The notes: generated from the sequence alone by a model not told the origin. A stretch of DNA of 13,568 bases from Magnetospirillum sp. (GCA_020217035.1 JAIWOG010000156.1:1-13568); one strand, 5' to 3'; positions 6,842 to 13,568 are shown, numbered from the stretch's first letter. Program-made: numbers and translations.

Positions 6842-8638
6842 ATGAGCCTTGACACCTCGATTCGCAAGCAAGCCCAACTGGTCAGCGGCGGCTTCGTCGC
6901 CATCGTCTTGCTGTTGGCCATCTTCAGCTTCGGCGGCGTGGTGCAAAGCCTGTCGCAAGCCACCGAACAGGATGAAAGCCTGGAACACCTGCACACCAAG
7001 GTCGCCCCCTTCCAGTTGCTGGTGCGGCAACTGCAGTTGGACGTGGTGCAGGTTCAGCAATTTCTGAGCGACGTTTCCGCCACCCGCGGCGAAAACGGCC
7101 TGGACGACGGTTTCGACCGGGCGGCGCATTTCGCGCAATTGTTCAATACGCATCAGCAGCAAGCCCGGAGCCTGGCCACCGAGATGGGGGCCACCGAGGT
7201 GCTGCCACATCTTGACGCCGTGGCCAAGGCGTTTCCCGGCTATTACGAAACCGGCCAGCGCATGGCCCACGCCTATGTGGACAACGGCACCAGTGCCGGC
7301 AACAAGTTCATGGAGGAATTCGACCAGCAAGCCAGCAACCTGACCCAGTCCCTGGACGTCCTGTTGGCTGGTTCCGACGCCTTGATGCTGGGTGAACGCG
7401 AAAAAGCCAGCGCCGCCATCCGTTCCGCCCGCGCCAAGGCGTGGACGGTCAGCGCCGTGCTGGCCGTCGTCACCATTGTCGGACTGGGTCTGGCCCTGTT
7501 CACCGGACGCCATATCAACAAGACCGCCGCCCTGCTGCAAGACGCGGGCGCGGTGATGTCGCGAGCCGCCAGGGGCGACCTGAACGCCCGCATCATCCGC
7601 ATCGAACGCCGCGACGAGATTGGCCAGTTGTTGGTCGCCGTCAACCGGGTGCTGGACCTGACCGAGACCTTCGCCAAGGAAATCGGCGCCGCCATGGCCG
7701 CCGCCCAACGCAAGGAATATTACCGCTACATCCCGGAAGAAGGCTTGCGCGGCGACTTCCTGCGCTTCGTCCGTTCCATGAATTCCATCCTGGCGGCCAT
7801 GGAAAGCCGCGACGCCAAGACCATGGAATTCGAAACCACGGTCAAGGGCATGGTCGAAGACGTCGCCAAGTCCACCAAGGGCATCAGCGACACCGCCAAC
7901 ATGATGGCCCATCGTTCGGAAGCCACCGGCGGCCGGTCCCTGGAAGTGGGTGAAGCCGCCCAGGCCACCACGCAACGCGCCGAAATCGTCTCCGAGGCGA
8001 CGCGCCAGTTGGTCGCCTCGATCAACGAGATCGCCGCCCAGGCGACGCAATCCAGCGCCGTGGCCCGCCAGGCCACCGAACAGATCACCGCCACATCGTC
8101 GCGCATGGACGAATTGGCGCAGGCGATCTCGCAGATCGGCCAGGTGGTGGGACTGATCAACACCATCGCCGGCCAGACCAACCTGCTGGCGCTGAACGCC
8201 ACCATCGAGGCGGCCCGAGCCGGCGAAGCGGGCCGAGGCTTCGCCGTGGTGGCCAACGAGGTCAAGAACCTGGCCAACCAGACCGCCACCGCCACCGGGA
8301 CCATCACCGGCCAAGTGGAAGCGGTGCAGTCGGCGGCGCGTGAAGCCATCGACGCCATCTCGGACATCGTCCACACCATCGAAAGCATCGAGGGCATCTC
8401 CGCCGCCATCGCCGGCGCCGTGCAGGAACAGGAAGCCTCGACGCAAGAAATCTCGCGCAACATCGAAGGGGTGGTGCAGGAAGCCGAACACGTGTCGTCA
8501 AGCGTGTCGCAACTGTCGCAATCCTCGGCGCAATCTTGCGCCGGCACCGTTCGGGTGATCTGGAGCGCCCGCAAATTGGCTGGCGTCGTCACCTCCATGC
8601 ACGACAAGGTCACCGACTACATCAAGTCGGTCAGCTGA
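6842..8638 (+). CDS. Methyl-accepting chemotaxis protein (transmembrane chemoreceptor)
   Basis: The product is 598 aa. The first membrane helix is at about 15-36, followed by a periplasmic helical sensor of about 165 residues and a second helix at about 203-221. A HAMP domain spans about 222-275. A further HAMP-like helical segment (about 277-320, with EEGLRGDF) precedes the cytoplasmic coiled-coil hairpin. The tip (about 438-475: [23 protein letters not shown] as two conserved blocks, then GRGFAVVA and NEVKNLA) is the invariant CheA/CheW contact region. The C-terminus ([12 protein letters not shown]) has no CheR-tethering pentapeptide. The ATG at 6842 has AGGGAG (6828-6833) at 8-nt spacing; a GTG at 6833 is in frame but overlaps that ribosome site. 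It likely controls the flagellar motor through CheA, possibly taking input from the PAS protein encoded just upstream. Confidence 0.95.
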   Translation: MSLDTSIRKQAQLVSGGFVAIVLLLAIFSFGGVVQSLSQATEQDESLEHLHTKVAPFQLLVRQLQLDVVQVQQFLSDVSATRGENGLDDGFDRAAHFAQLFNTHQQQARSLATEMGATEVLPHLDAVAKAFPGYYETGQRMAHAYVDNGTSAGNKFMEEFDQQASNLTQSLDVLLAGSDALMLGEREKASAAIRSARAKAWTVSAVLAVVTIVGLGLALFTGRHINKTAALLQDAGAVMSRAARGDLNARIIRIERRDEIGQLLVAVNRVLDLTETFAKEIGAAMAAAQRKEYYRYIPEEGLRGDFLRFVRSMNSILAAMESRDAKTMEFETTVKGMVEDVAKSTKGISDTANMMAHRSEATGGRSLEVGEAAQATTQRAEIVSEATRQLVASINEIAAQATQSSAVARQATEQITATSSRMDELAQAISQIGQVVGLINTIAGQTNLLALNATIEAARAGEAGRGFAVVANEVKNLANQTATATGTITGQVEAVQSAAREAIDAISDIVHTIESIEGISAAIAGAVQEQEASTQEISRNIEGVVQEAEHVSSSVSQLSQSSAQSCAGTVRVIWSARKLAGVVTSMHDKVTDYIKSVS

Positions 8639-8656
8639 CCGCGGCGTCAAAAACAA

Positions 8657-8687
8657 AAGCGTGCCGCCGACCATCGGCAGCACGCTT
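8657..8687. terminator. Hairpin terminator between the convergent chemoreceptor and STAS genes
   Basis: Arms 8657-8664 and 8680-8687 (AAGCGTGC/GCACGCTT) pair perfectly; after one C/A mismatch a 5-bp inner stem (GCCGA/TCGGC) closes a 3-nt loop at 8671-8673. On the - strand the hairpin is followed by a T-rich run (complement of 8646-8656), so it should stop STAS transcription well. On the + strand only CTTCTTCCTT follows, so it would end the chemoreceptor transcript less efficiently. Confidence 0.8.
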
Positions 8688-8720
8688 CTTCCTTGTCAGG
8701 CGCACGGTGACGCGGGACGC

Positions 8721-9023
8721 CTAGGACCGTTCGATCTGAAACATCTTGGAGGCGTCGGTCAGGTCCAGCAGACGGGCGACATAGCCCTGCGGGTTGCGCA
8801 AAACGACCGGCACGCCCTGCAAGTCCTCGCTGGCGATGTACAAAAGACCAAGGCCGACGGAATCGATGGTGGTCAGCCCGCTCAAGTCGAACACAAGCTT
8901 TTCCGCCTTGCTCGCCTTAAGAGAATCCAGAAGTTTCTCGAAGGTGTCATTGGCGGAAAAGTCCAGTTGCCCTTCCAGCACGACCAGTGCGGTATTTCCG
9001 TCGTTCTGAACCTTGTATTGCAT
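8721..9023 (-). CDS. STAS-domain protein, anti-anti-sigma-type partner-switch regulator
   Basis: The product is 100 aa and is one STAS domain of standard SpoIIAA/RsbV size. The first strand pair ends in LEGQLDFS; the central block LVFDLSGLTTIDSVGLGLL contains D54-S55-x-G-L. Ser55 aligns with the serine phosphorylated in SpoIIAA (Ser58). In such systems the unphosphorylated form binds a target protein, and an HATPase-type kinase and a PP2C phosphatase set the phosphorylation state. The divergently transcribed neighbour at 9167 carries both those enzymes. The ATG is preceded on the - strand by AAGGG (complement of 9031-9035) at 7-nt spacing. The gene ends at a hairpin terminator. It resembles HsbA/CrsA-type antagonists; the downstream target is not encoded in the window. 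Confidence 0.93.
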   Translation of the reverse strand: MQYKVQNDGNTALVVLEGQLDFSANDTFEKLLDSLKASKAEKLVFDLSGLTTIDSVGLGLLYIASEDLQGVPVVLRNPQGYVARLLDLTDASKMFQIERS

Positions 9024-9047
9024 GTCGTCACCCTTGTACGTGCAATC

Positions 9048-9076
9048 TTGATGCCGGCACCTTTATGACCTATGCT
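9048..9076 (+). promoter_or_regulatory. Weak sigma70-like promoter for the REC-phosphatase gene
   Basis: TTGATG (9048-9053, 4/6) and TATGCT (9071-9076, 4/6) are 17 bp apart in the 143-bp divergent gap. A dyad TGACC (9066-9070) / GGTCA (9079-9083) with an 8-nt spacer brackets the -10 hexamer and could be an operator. Evidence is positional and weak. Confidence 0.3.
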
Positions 9077-9166
9077 TTGGTCAAACTCGGGCGGATGGTG
9101 ACAGCACATTTCGCCCCAAACAAGTTTTTTCTCTCCCTCCCCAGACCTCCCCCCCGGAGCGCCGCG

Positions 9167-11101
9167 ATGGCCCACTCTGAAACCGCTTCCACCGATCTTT
9201 CCAGACCCCTGGATTGGTCTTGGGCTACGGTCATGGTGGTCGACGACGAAGAGATCAACCGTGAATTGCTGGCCGGCATCGCGCGGCGCCAAGGGGTGGG
9301 CAACGTGGTCCAGGCCAAGGACGGCCTGGAATGCCTGGCCCTGCTGGAACGGGCCGCGCCCGACCTGATCATCCTTGACATCGTCATGCCCAACCTGGAC
9401 GGCTTCAGCACCTGCGCCCGCATCCGGCAGATGCCGCATTGGGCCGACATCCCCATCCTGGTGCAGACGGCGCTGACCTCGCCCCAGGACGTGTTGGCCT
9501 GTTTCGAAGCGGGTGCGTCCGACGTGGTGGCCAAGCCCATCCGTCCCGCCGAATTGTCGGCCCGTATCCGCGTTCACCTGGAAAACCGCCGCATGCTCGG
9601 CACGTTGCGCGACACCAACGTGCGTATTCACCGCGAAATGCAGGGTGCGCGTGAAATGCAGCGCACGCTGTTTCCGTCGCGGGCGGTATTGGACGACCTG
9701 CTGGCCCATCACGGGCTATGCGTGGAAGGCCGGGTCGAGCCCTTGGACGGCGTCGGCGGCGACATCTGGAACATCGTGCCCCTTGGCGACACGCTGATCG
9801 CGGTGATGCTGGCGGATTTTTCCGGTCATGGCTTGATGGCGGCGCTGAACACCTTTTGGCTGCACGCCTTCATCTCGCGCCAGACCGAGGCCATGCGGCA
9901 GCCCGCCGAGTTCCTGAAATTGCTGAACACCGCGCTGCGCGAAAACCTGATGCGCGGGCATTTCGCCACCTTCTTCTGCGGCCTGATCGACCTGGAACGC
10001 GACGAATTGCACTGGTCCGGGGCCGGCGCCCCCAAGCCGGTGCTGGTCATCGGCGGCGAACAGTTCCAGTTGGACACCACCGGCCTGCCCCTGGGCTTGA
10101 CCGACCGTGCCGTCTATGGCGCCCATTCCGTCGCCTTCCCACCGGGGGCCGGATTGCTGTTGTTCAGCGACGGACTGACCGACGTATCCATGGACAACGG
10201 GCAGAAAATGGAAGCCCACGGCCTGCTGGAACGACTGGGACGGTTTGCGTCGCCGATGATGGAAGCCGAGTTGGGCGACCTGTGGAACGCCATCCTGCCG
10301 CCGGGTTCCTGTCACCTGACCGACGACACCACCGCCGTGTGGATCCGGCGTCAACGCCTGGCCAAGTCGGAACGGCTGGACAACCGCTATCTGGCCCTGG
10401 CGGGCATCGAGCACGAACCAGCGGCCCGCTGGGCCGCGCAAATGGCGCTGCCCACCAAGCTGGCGCCGCCCGAAGGCGTCGTCGGCCGCCCCGTGCATCT
10501 GATCGCCACGGGACTGGACACAGCGCTTTCGGCCGCCTTCGACACCCCTTTCGCGGTGATCGTCGAGGCCGGTTCCGCGCTGATCGCCGCCGCTCCGCCC
10601 GAAGAATTGCTGCAACCGCCGGGCGACAACCAATTGCTGGTCGCCATGACCACCGCCACCGCCTATCGCCTGCCCATGGCCATGCTGTTCACCGAAGCCC
10701 TGTTCACCCAGGGACTGATCGCCGAAACCGCCAAGGGCAGCATCTTGCTGGCGCTTCAGGAAGCGGTGGCCAACAGCGTCGTCCACGGTAACCTGGAACT
10801 GCATTCGCCGCGTCGCGCCTTCGAGAACATGCGGGCCTATTGGGCGGAAATCCGCAACCGCCTGGCCGACCCCGCCAAGGCCAACCGCCTGGTCACCCTG
10901 GACGCACGGGTGCGTGATGGCCTGATCGTCGTCACCGTCACCGACCAGGGACGCGGCTACAACCCCGACTCGATTCAGGCCCGCGACCCGTCACGCCCCC
11001 ACGGCAAGGGGTTGAAGCTGATCAGCCAACTCGCCCTGGCCCGCGAAGTGACGCAAGGCGGCCGCCAACACATTCTGACATTCGCCCGCGACCGCGCTTG
11101 A
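9167..11101 (+). CDS. Response-regulator PP2C phosphatase with C-terminal HATPase kinase domain (HsbR/CrsR-like)
   Basis: The product is 644 aa, cytosolic. A REC domain (about 20-140) has acidic Asp26/Asp27, phospho-acceptor Asp71, Thr101 and Lys123. A short helical linker leads into a SpoIIE/PP2C phosphatase (about 160-396) with metal-binding aspartates in GGD199, D217-FSGHG, SD335-G and DD387-T. Residues about 397-510 are unassigned. The C-terminal HATPase_c_2 domain (about 511-642), as in anti-sigma kinases, keeps Glu532 and Asn536 of the N box, D593-Q-G-R-G and the G613-K-G-L motif. Phosphatase and kinase activities on a STAS partner thus sit in one chain, controlled by REC phosphorylation; the partner is almost certainly the divergent STAS gene. 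Start at 9167 has GGAG (9156-9159) at 7 nt; the frame stays open upstream but would overlap the STAS gene. The gene ends 13 bp from the convergent glucosidase gene. Confidence 0.93.
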   Translation: MAHSETASTDLSRPLDWSWATVMVVDDEEINRELLAGIARRQGVGNVVQAKDGLECLALLERAAPDLIILDIVMPNLDGFSTCARIRQMPHWADIPILVQTALTSPQDVLACFEAGASDVVAKPIRPAELSARIRVHLENRRMLGTLRDTNVRIHREMQGAREMQRTLFPSRAVLDDLLAHHGLCVEGRVEPLDGVGGDIWNIVPLGDTLIAVMLADFSGHGLMAALNTFWLHAFISRQTEAMRQPAEFLKLLNTALRENLMRGHFATFFCGLIDLERDELHWSGAGAPKPVLVIGGEQFQLDTTGLPLGLTDRAVYGAHSVAFPPGAGLLLFSDGLTDVSMDNGQKMEAHGLLERLGRFASPMMEAELGDLWNAILPPGSCHLTDDTTAVWIRRQRLAKSERLDNRYLALAGIEHEPAARWAAQMALPTKLAPPEGVVGRPVHLIATGLDTALSAAFDTPFAVIVEAGSALIAAAPPEELLQPPGDNQLLVAMTTATAYRLPMAMLFTEALFTQGLIAETAKGSILLALQEAVANSVVHGNLELHSPRRAFENMRAYWAEIRNRLADPAKANRLVTLDARVRDGLIVVTVTDQGRGYNPDSIQARDPSRPHGKGLKLISQLALAREVTQGGRQHILTFARDRA

Positions 11102-11114
11102 CGGTGCCTGCGGC

Positions 11115-12476
11115 TCAGCGGTTTTCCTTGATGGTCTTGGCATACCAGTCGAACGACGCCTTCGGCGTACGGGTGCCGGTGGGAAAGTCGACGCGGATGA
11201 TGCCGAAGCGGTTGCCGTAGCCCGAACCCCATTCGAAATTGTCCAACAGAGACCAGATGAAATAGCCCCGGATGTCGGCCCCCTTGTCGATGGCGGTGCG
11301 CATGGCCTGGGTATAAAGCTTCAGGTACGAGATACGATAGAAATCGTCCACCCGCCCGTGGTCGTCGGCGAATTCCTTGTCGTCGTCGCGGCCACAGCCG
11401 TTTTCGGTGATGTAGATGGGCAGATGGTAACGCTCGTGGGTTTCCATCAACTGGTCGGTGAAGGCTTCGGGGAAGATTTCCCAGCCGATTTCCGGATGCG
11501 CTTCCGCCACCTTGACGTCGGCCCAGGCGAAACCCAACTGCGAATTCGGGTCGTCCTTGGCCCAGATGGGGCCGTAATGGTTCATTCCCACCCAATCCAG
11601 CTTGCGACAGATGCGGGCCATGTCGCCGGCCTGCACATAGGGTTCGTAATCGGCGGCGACGTTGGCCGGATAATGGCCCAGGATGTGCGGGTCGGCGTAG
11701 ACCCGGTTCCAATGGGCGTCCAGGATGTCGGCGGCGCGGCGGTCGGCGGCGGACGCTTCGTCCGCCGGGTGGATGGGCTGCAGATTGTAGACGCAGCCCA
11801 CCGAGGAATCGGGCACCCAGTGCCGGATGACGTCCACCGCCGCGCCATGGGCCAGGTTGACGTGATGGCAGGCGGGGAAATAGGCGGCGCGGTCCTCGAC
11901 GGCGGGTGCGCACCAGGTCATGGCATAGCCGAACAAGGTGCAGACATTGGGTTCGTTGAAGGTGGCGAAATGCTTGACCCGGTCGCCGAAGCGCCGCACC
12001 ACCAAGGTGGAATAATCGGCGAACCAGCCCACCACGTCGCGGTTGGTCCAGCCGCCCAATTCGTGCAGGCGCTGCGGCAGGTCCCAATGATACAGGCACA
12101 GCCAGGGGGTGATGCCGGCCTCCAGCACCGTGTCGATCAGCCGGTCGTAGAAATCCAGGCCCTTGTCGTTGACGGCGCCACGTCCGCGCGGCAGCACGCG
12201 CGGCCAGGACACCGAGAAGCGATAAGCGTCGACGCCCAGCTTCTTCATCAAGGCCACGTCTTCGCCATACCGGTGGTAATGGTCGCAGGCGACGTCGCCG
12301 GTATCGCCGTTGGCGGTGCGCCCCTCGGTGCGCGAATGGATGTCCCAGATGCTGGGGCCGCGGCCGTCCAAGGCGGCGGCGCCTTCGATCTGATAGGCCG
12401 AGGTCGAAGCCCCCCAGACGAAACCGGGGCGCATTCCCAACGGCAGGCGCTTGTCCTTGTGCTTGTCCTTGGCCAT
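11115..12476 (-). CDS. Beta-glucosidase, glycoside hydrolase family 1
   Basis: The product is 453 aa, the normal length for bacterial GH1 enzymes, with no signal peptide, so it acts in the cytosol on short beta-glucosides such as cellobiose. N-terminal FVWGASTSAYQIEG contains the sugar-binding Gln29. YRFSVSWPRV and YHWDLPQ follow. The acid/base Glu175 is in TFNEPN and the nucleophile Glu358 is in ITENG, the two signatures of the retaining mechanism. SLLDNFEW near residue 410 binds the glycone. The ATG at 12476 is preceded by GAGG (complement of 12483-12486) at 6-nt spacing; an in-frame GTG at 12509 has no ribosome site and only adds a charged tail. It lies 55 bp downstream of a membrane-protein gene on the same strand. 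No sugar transporter or regulator is visible, so the physiological substrate is unknown. Confidence 0.95.
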   Translation of the reverse strand: MAKDKHKDKRLPLGMRPGFVWGASTSAYQIEGAAALDGRGPSIWDIHSRTEGRTANGDTGDVACDHYHRYGEDVALMKKLGVDAYRFSVSWPRVLPRGRGAVNDKGLDFYDRLIDTVLEAGITPWLCLYHWDLPQRLHELGGWTNRDVVGWFADYSTLVVRRFGDRVKHFATFNEPNVCTLFGYAMTWCAPAVEDRAAYFPACHHVNLAHGAAVDVIRHWVPDSSVGCVYNLQPIHPADEASAADRRAADILDAHWNRVYADPHILGHYPANVAADYEPYVQAGDMARICRKLDWVGMNHYGPIWAKDDPNSQLGFAWADVKVAEAHPEIGWEIFPEAFTDQLMETHERYHLPIYITENGCGRDDDKEFADDHGRVDDFYRISYLKLYTQAMRTAIDKGADIRGYFIWSLLDNFEWGSGYGNRFGIIRVDFPTGTRTPKASFDWYAKTIKENR

Positions 12477-12531
12477 TTCTTCCCTCGCGGCGTGAAGTCT
12501 TTCCTTCACTCTACGCCCGAGGAAAACGACG

Positions 12532-13359
12532 TCAACGCGCTTGGGCGCGCAACGACAAAATCACCTTGTCCAGACCACGGAAGGCGGCGGCCAGTTCCAC
12601 ATGGGCCTCGCGCATGGCGCCGGCGTCGGGACAGGGATGGCCGCCCAGACGGTTGGCTTGCAGCATGCGCACCGCCGCCGCCATGCTTTGGCCCTTGACG
12701 AAATCCGCCACCCGCTGCACGGCGGCGTAATGCACCGAGATGTTGGCCGCCAGCTGCGGCGAGAACAGGAACAACTGCCCCTGCGCCGCCCGGAAGGCGC
12801 AATCGATGCCCGCCATCGAGATCACCGACGACACGAAGGACACCCCGGCATCCACGTTGGGGGGCAAGGGGACCGCTTCGAAGGCCAGACGGCGGGTGTC
12901 CAGTTCGGTGGCCAGGCTGGCGGCGACAGCGCGGCGGCGTTCGGCCTGCTCGCCACGGCGCATCCCACGCAGGGTAAAGACGCCGCCCAGCACAGCCAGT
13001 ACCGCCCCCAGCACCAGCGCCCCCGCCAAGGCCCAAACCGGCGGCACCAAGGAGGACGGAGTTTCGGCGACCGGCGCCGGTGCGACCACTGGCTGCGCGA
13101 CCACTGGCTGTGCCACCACTGGCGCCACTGGCGGCGGCGCGACCACCGGCGGCGGTACGGTGACCGGCGGCGCGACCGGGACCGGCCCGACGGGGACCTT
13201 GTCCTCGCCTTCGGCGGGACGCAACGGCTGGAAGTCCGGGCGTTCCTCCTCGACCGCCGGCGCCGCCGTTTCCGGTGGCGTCACCGGCTGCGGCGCCTGC
13301 CCCCAGGCCGGGGCGGCGAACAGGAACAAGGCGAAACCAAACTTGCGGACTGACGTCAT
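12532..13359 (-). CDS. Secreted-N-terminus, Pro/Val-rich, single-helix membrane protein of unknown function
   Basis: The product is 275 aa. Residues 1-22 look like a signal peptide (KFGFALFLFAAPAWGQA). Residues 23-106 are a low-complexity Pro/Val/Ala linker with acidic patches. A strong membrane helix spans about 107-130 (LAGALVLGAVLAVLGGVF), followed by arginine-rich residues (RGMRRGEQAERRR) that would face the cytosol. The C-terminal 140 residues are mostly helical and Ala-rich (ASLATELDTRRL, AANISVHYAAVQRVADFVKG) and contain two cysteines. This gives a periplasmic extended arm, one helix and a cytosolic helical domain. I do not recognise the family. The start at 13359 is chosen because the signal peptide begins there; a GGGA sequence lies 6 nt upstream. 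The frame is open further upstream to the window edge, but that stretch contains the large inverted repeat. Possibly co-transcribed with the glucosidase gene. Confidence 0.75.
   Translation of the reverse strand: MTSVRKFGFALFLFAAPAWGQAPQPVTPPETAAPAVEEERPDFQPLRPAEGEDKVPVGPVPVAPPVTVPPPVVAPPPVAPVVAQPVVAQPVVAPAPVAETPSSLVPPVWALAGALVLGAVLAVLGGVFTLRGMRRGEQAERRRAVAASLATELDTRRLAFEAVPLPPNVDAGVSFVSSVISMAGIDCAFRAAQGQLFLFSPQLAANISVHYAAVQRVADFVKGQSMAAAVRMLQANRLGGHPCPDAGAMREAHVELAAAFRGLDKVILSLRAQAR
13082..13126. repeat. 15-bp in-frame tandem repeat, three copies
   Basis: Three successive 15-bp units, the first two differing by one base and the third more diverged, encode Val-Val-Ala-Gln-Pro-type pentapeptides in the Pro-rich linker of the membrane protein. 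The copy number could vary by slippage. Confidence 0.8.
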
Positions 13360-13440
13360 GAAGGGTCCCATTCCCGGTTCAGAGCGAATTGGTGCAGACC
13401 ATAGCCGAAGCCACGAGACAACGAAACCATCGCGTGGCCT

Positions 13441-13446
13441 CTTATA
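13441..13446 (-). promoter_or_regulatory. -10-like hexamer upstream of the membrane-protein/glucosidase pair
   Basis: Read on the - strand, 13446-13441 is TATAAG (5/6 to the -10 consensus). Transcription would begin near 13434, about 75 nt before the ATG at 13359. The -35 position falls inside the inverted repeat at 13448-13494 and matches the consensus poorly (GGGTCA), which would suit a regulated promoter. Confidence 0.35.
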
Positions 13447-13447
13447 C

Positions 13448-13494
13448 CGCCCGGCCGATGAACTGACCCGTTGGGTCAATTCATTGGCCGGGCG
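13448..13494. repeat. Large near-perfect inverted repeat, 22-bp arms around a 3-nt loop
   Basis: Left arm 13448-13469 and right arm 13473-13494 are reverse complements at 20 of 22 positions, with loop GTT at 13470-13472. The inner core is TGACCC-GTT-GGGTCA and the outer part is CGCCCGGCC/GGCCGGGCG. There is no T-run on either side, so it is not a classical intrinsic terminator. Its position just upstream of a -10-like hexamer on the - strand fits an operator, but a palindromic mobile element or an RNA hairpin are alternatives. Confidence 0.85.
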
Positions 13495-13568
13495 TATTGC
13501 CCCTCGCCGGGCGCGGCCATCCGGCCGCTTGGCCGCCGCCGCAATGGCGGCTGGATACCGGCCAACGA
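13495..13568. other. Non-coding-looking GC-rich edge segment with further small palindromes
   Basis: I see no supported gene here. One - strand frame is open through to the membrane-protein gene, but its conceptual residues are Arg/Ala-rich without a domain. A short hairpin GCCGCC (13535-13540) / GGCGGC (13546-13551) is present. It may be the 3' end of a gene lying outside the window. Confidence 0.4.

Noticed and set aside
6224..8491. Very long open frame on the - strand opposite the chemoreceptor and PAS genes
   Set aside because: It is a shadow caused by high GC at third positions. Its residues are Gly/His/Gln/Val-rich with no domain, while the + strand carries recognisable PAS and chemoreceptor motifs.
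9039..9056. Sigma54-like sequence on the - strand (GG, ten bases, GC; with TTGCA) before the STAS gene
   Set aside because: The spacing is right, but the -24 half is poor and the predicted start would lie only about 8 nt before the ATG, removing the AAGGG ribosome site.
8987..9166. Upstream extension of the REC-phosphatase frame
   Set aside because: It would overlap the divergent STAS gene start and contributes no domain; the ATG at 9167 has a GGAG ribosome site.
11358..12698. 446-codon + strand open frame opposite the glucosidase
   Set aside because: The - strand has GH1 catalytic motifs throughout; the + strand frame is compositional.
13360..13479. N-terminal extension of the Pro-rich membrane protein to a TTG at 13479
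   Set aside because: It would put about 40 Arg/Ser-rich residues before a clear signal peptide and run into the inverted repeat.
1..13568. CRISPR array, tRNA, rRNA, insertion sequence or phage genes
   Set aside because: I found no regularly spaced repeats, no cloverleaf-like segment, no transposase or integrase motifs and no phage structural genes.

Overview
The window is GC-rich DNA with dense coding and a strong third-position G/C bias. Its gene families (an Aer-like PAS protein, a chemoreceptor, a PAS histidine kinase paired with a periplasmic binding protein, a histidine-poor hemerythrin) suggest an alphaproteobacterium, most likely a motile, micro-oxic Rhodospirillales member of the Magnetospirillum type. 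That placement is inferred from protein style only; no rRNA or other marker gene is present.

Layout. Left part (1-3114, + strand): the 3' end of a GNAT acetyltransferase, a small secreted outer-membrane beta-barrel-like protein, a hemerythrin-fold protein preceded by two 22-bp direct repeats, a secreted D-Ala-D-Ala carboxypeptidase (peptidase S11) and a small two-helix membrane protein with its own promoter-like sequence. Centre (3178-11101): a run of signalling genes. A family-3 periplasmic binding protein sits 2 nt upstream of a 741-aa membrane histidine kinase with two PAS domains. Next come a stand-alone Aer-like PAS protein and, 12 nt later, a methyl-accepting chemotaxis protein. A hairpin terminator separates these from a STAS-domain gene on the - strand, which diverges from a 644-aa REC-PP2C-HATPase protein on the + strand. 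Right part (11115-13359, - strand): a GH1 beta-glucosidase and, upstream of it, a protein with a signal peptide, a Pro/Val-rich linker and one membrane helix. A large near-perfect 22-bp inverted repeat lies just upstream of that pair.

How the genes may work together. The STAS protein and the REC-PP2C-HATPase protein form a compact partner switch. One polypeptide holds both the phosphatase and the kinase-like domain that would act on the conserved Ser55 of the STAS partner, with a REC domain as input. This is the HsbR/HsbA (Pseudomonas) and CrsR/CrsA (Shewanella) design. The histidine kinase has no adjacent response regulator and the REC domain of the phosphatase has no adjacent kinase, so the two could be a cognate pair; this is a hypothesis. 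The PAS and chemoreceptor genes look like a split energy-taxis receptor.

The most interesting items are the divergent partner-switch pair and its unassigned central segment, the SBP/kinase pair, the split Aer-like receptor, the hemerythrin missing several iron ligands, the duplicated element at 881-958, and the inverted repeat at 13448-13494. None is proven to be a new system.
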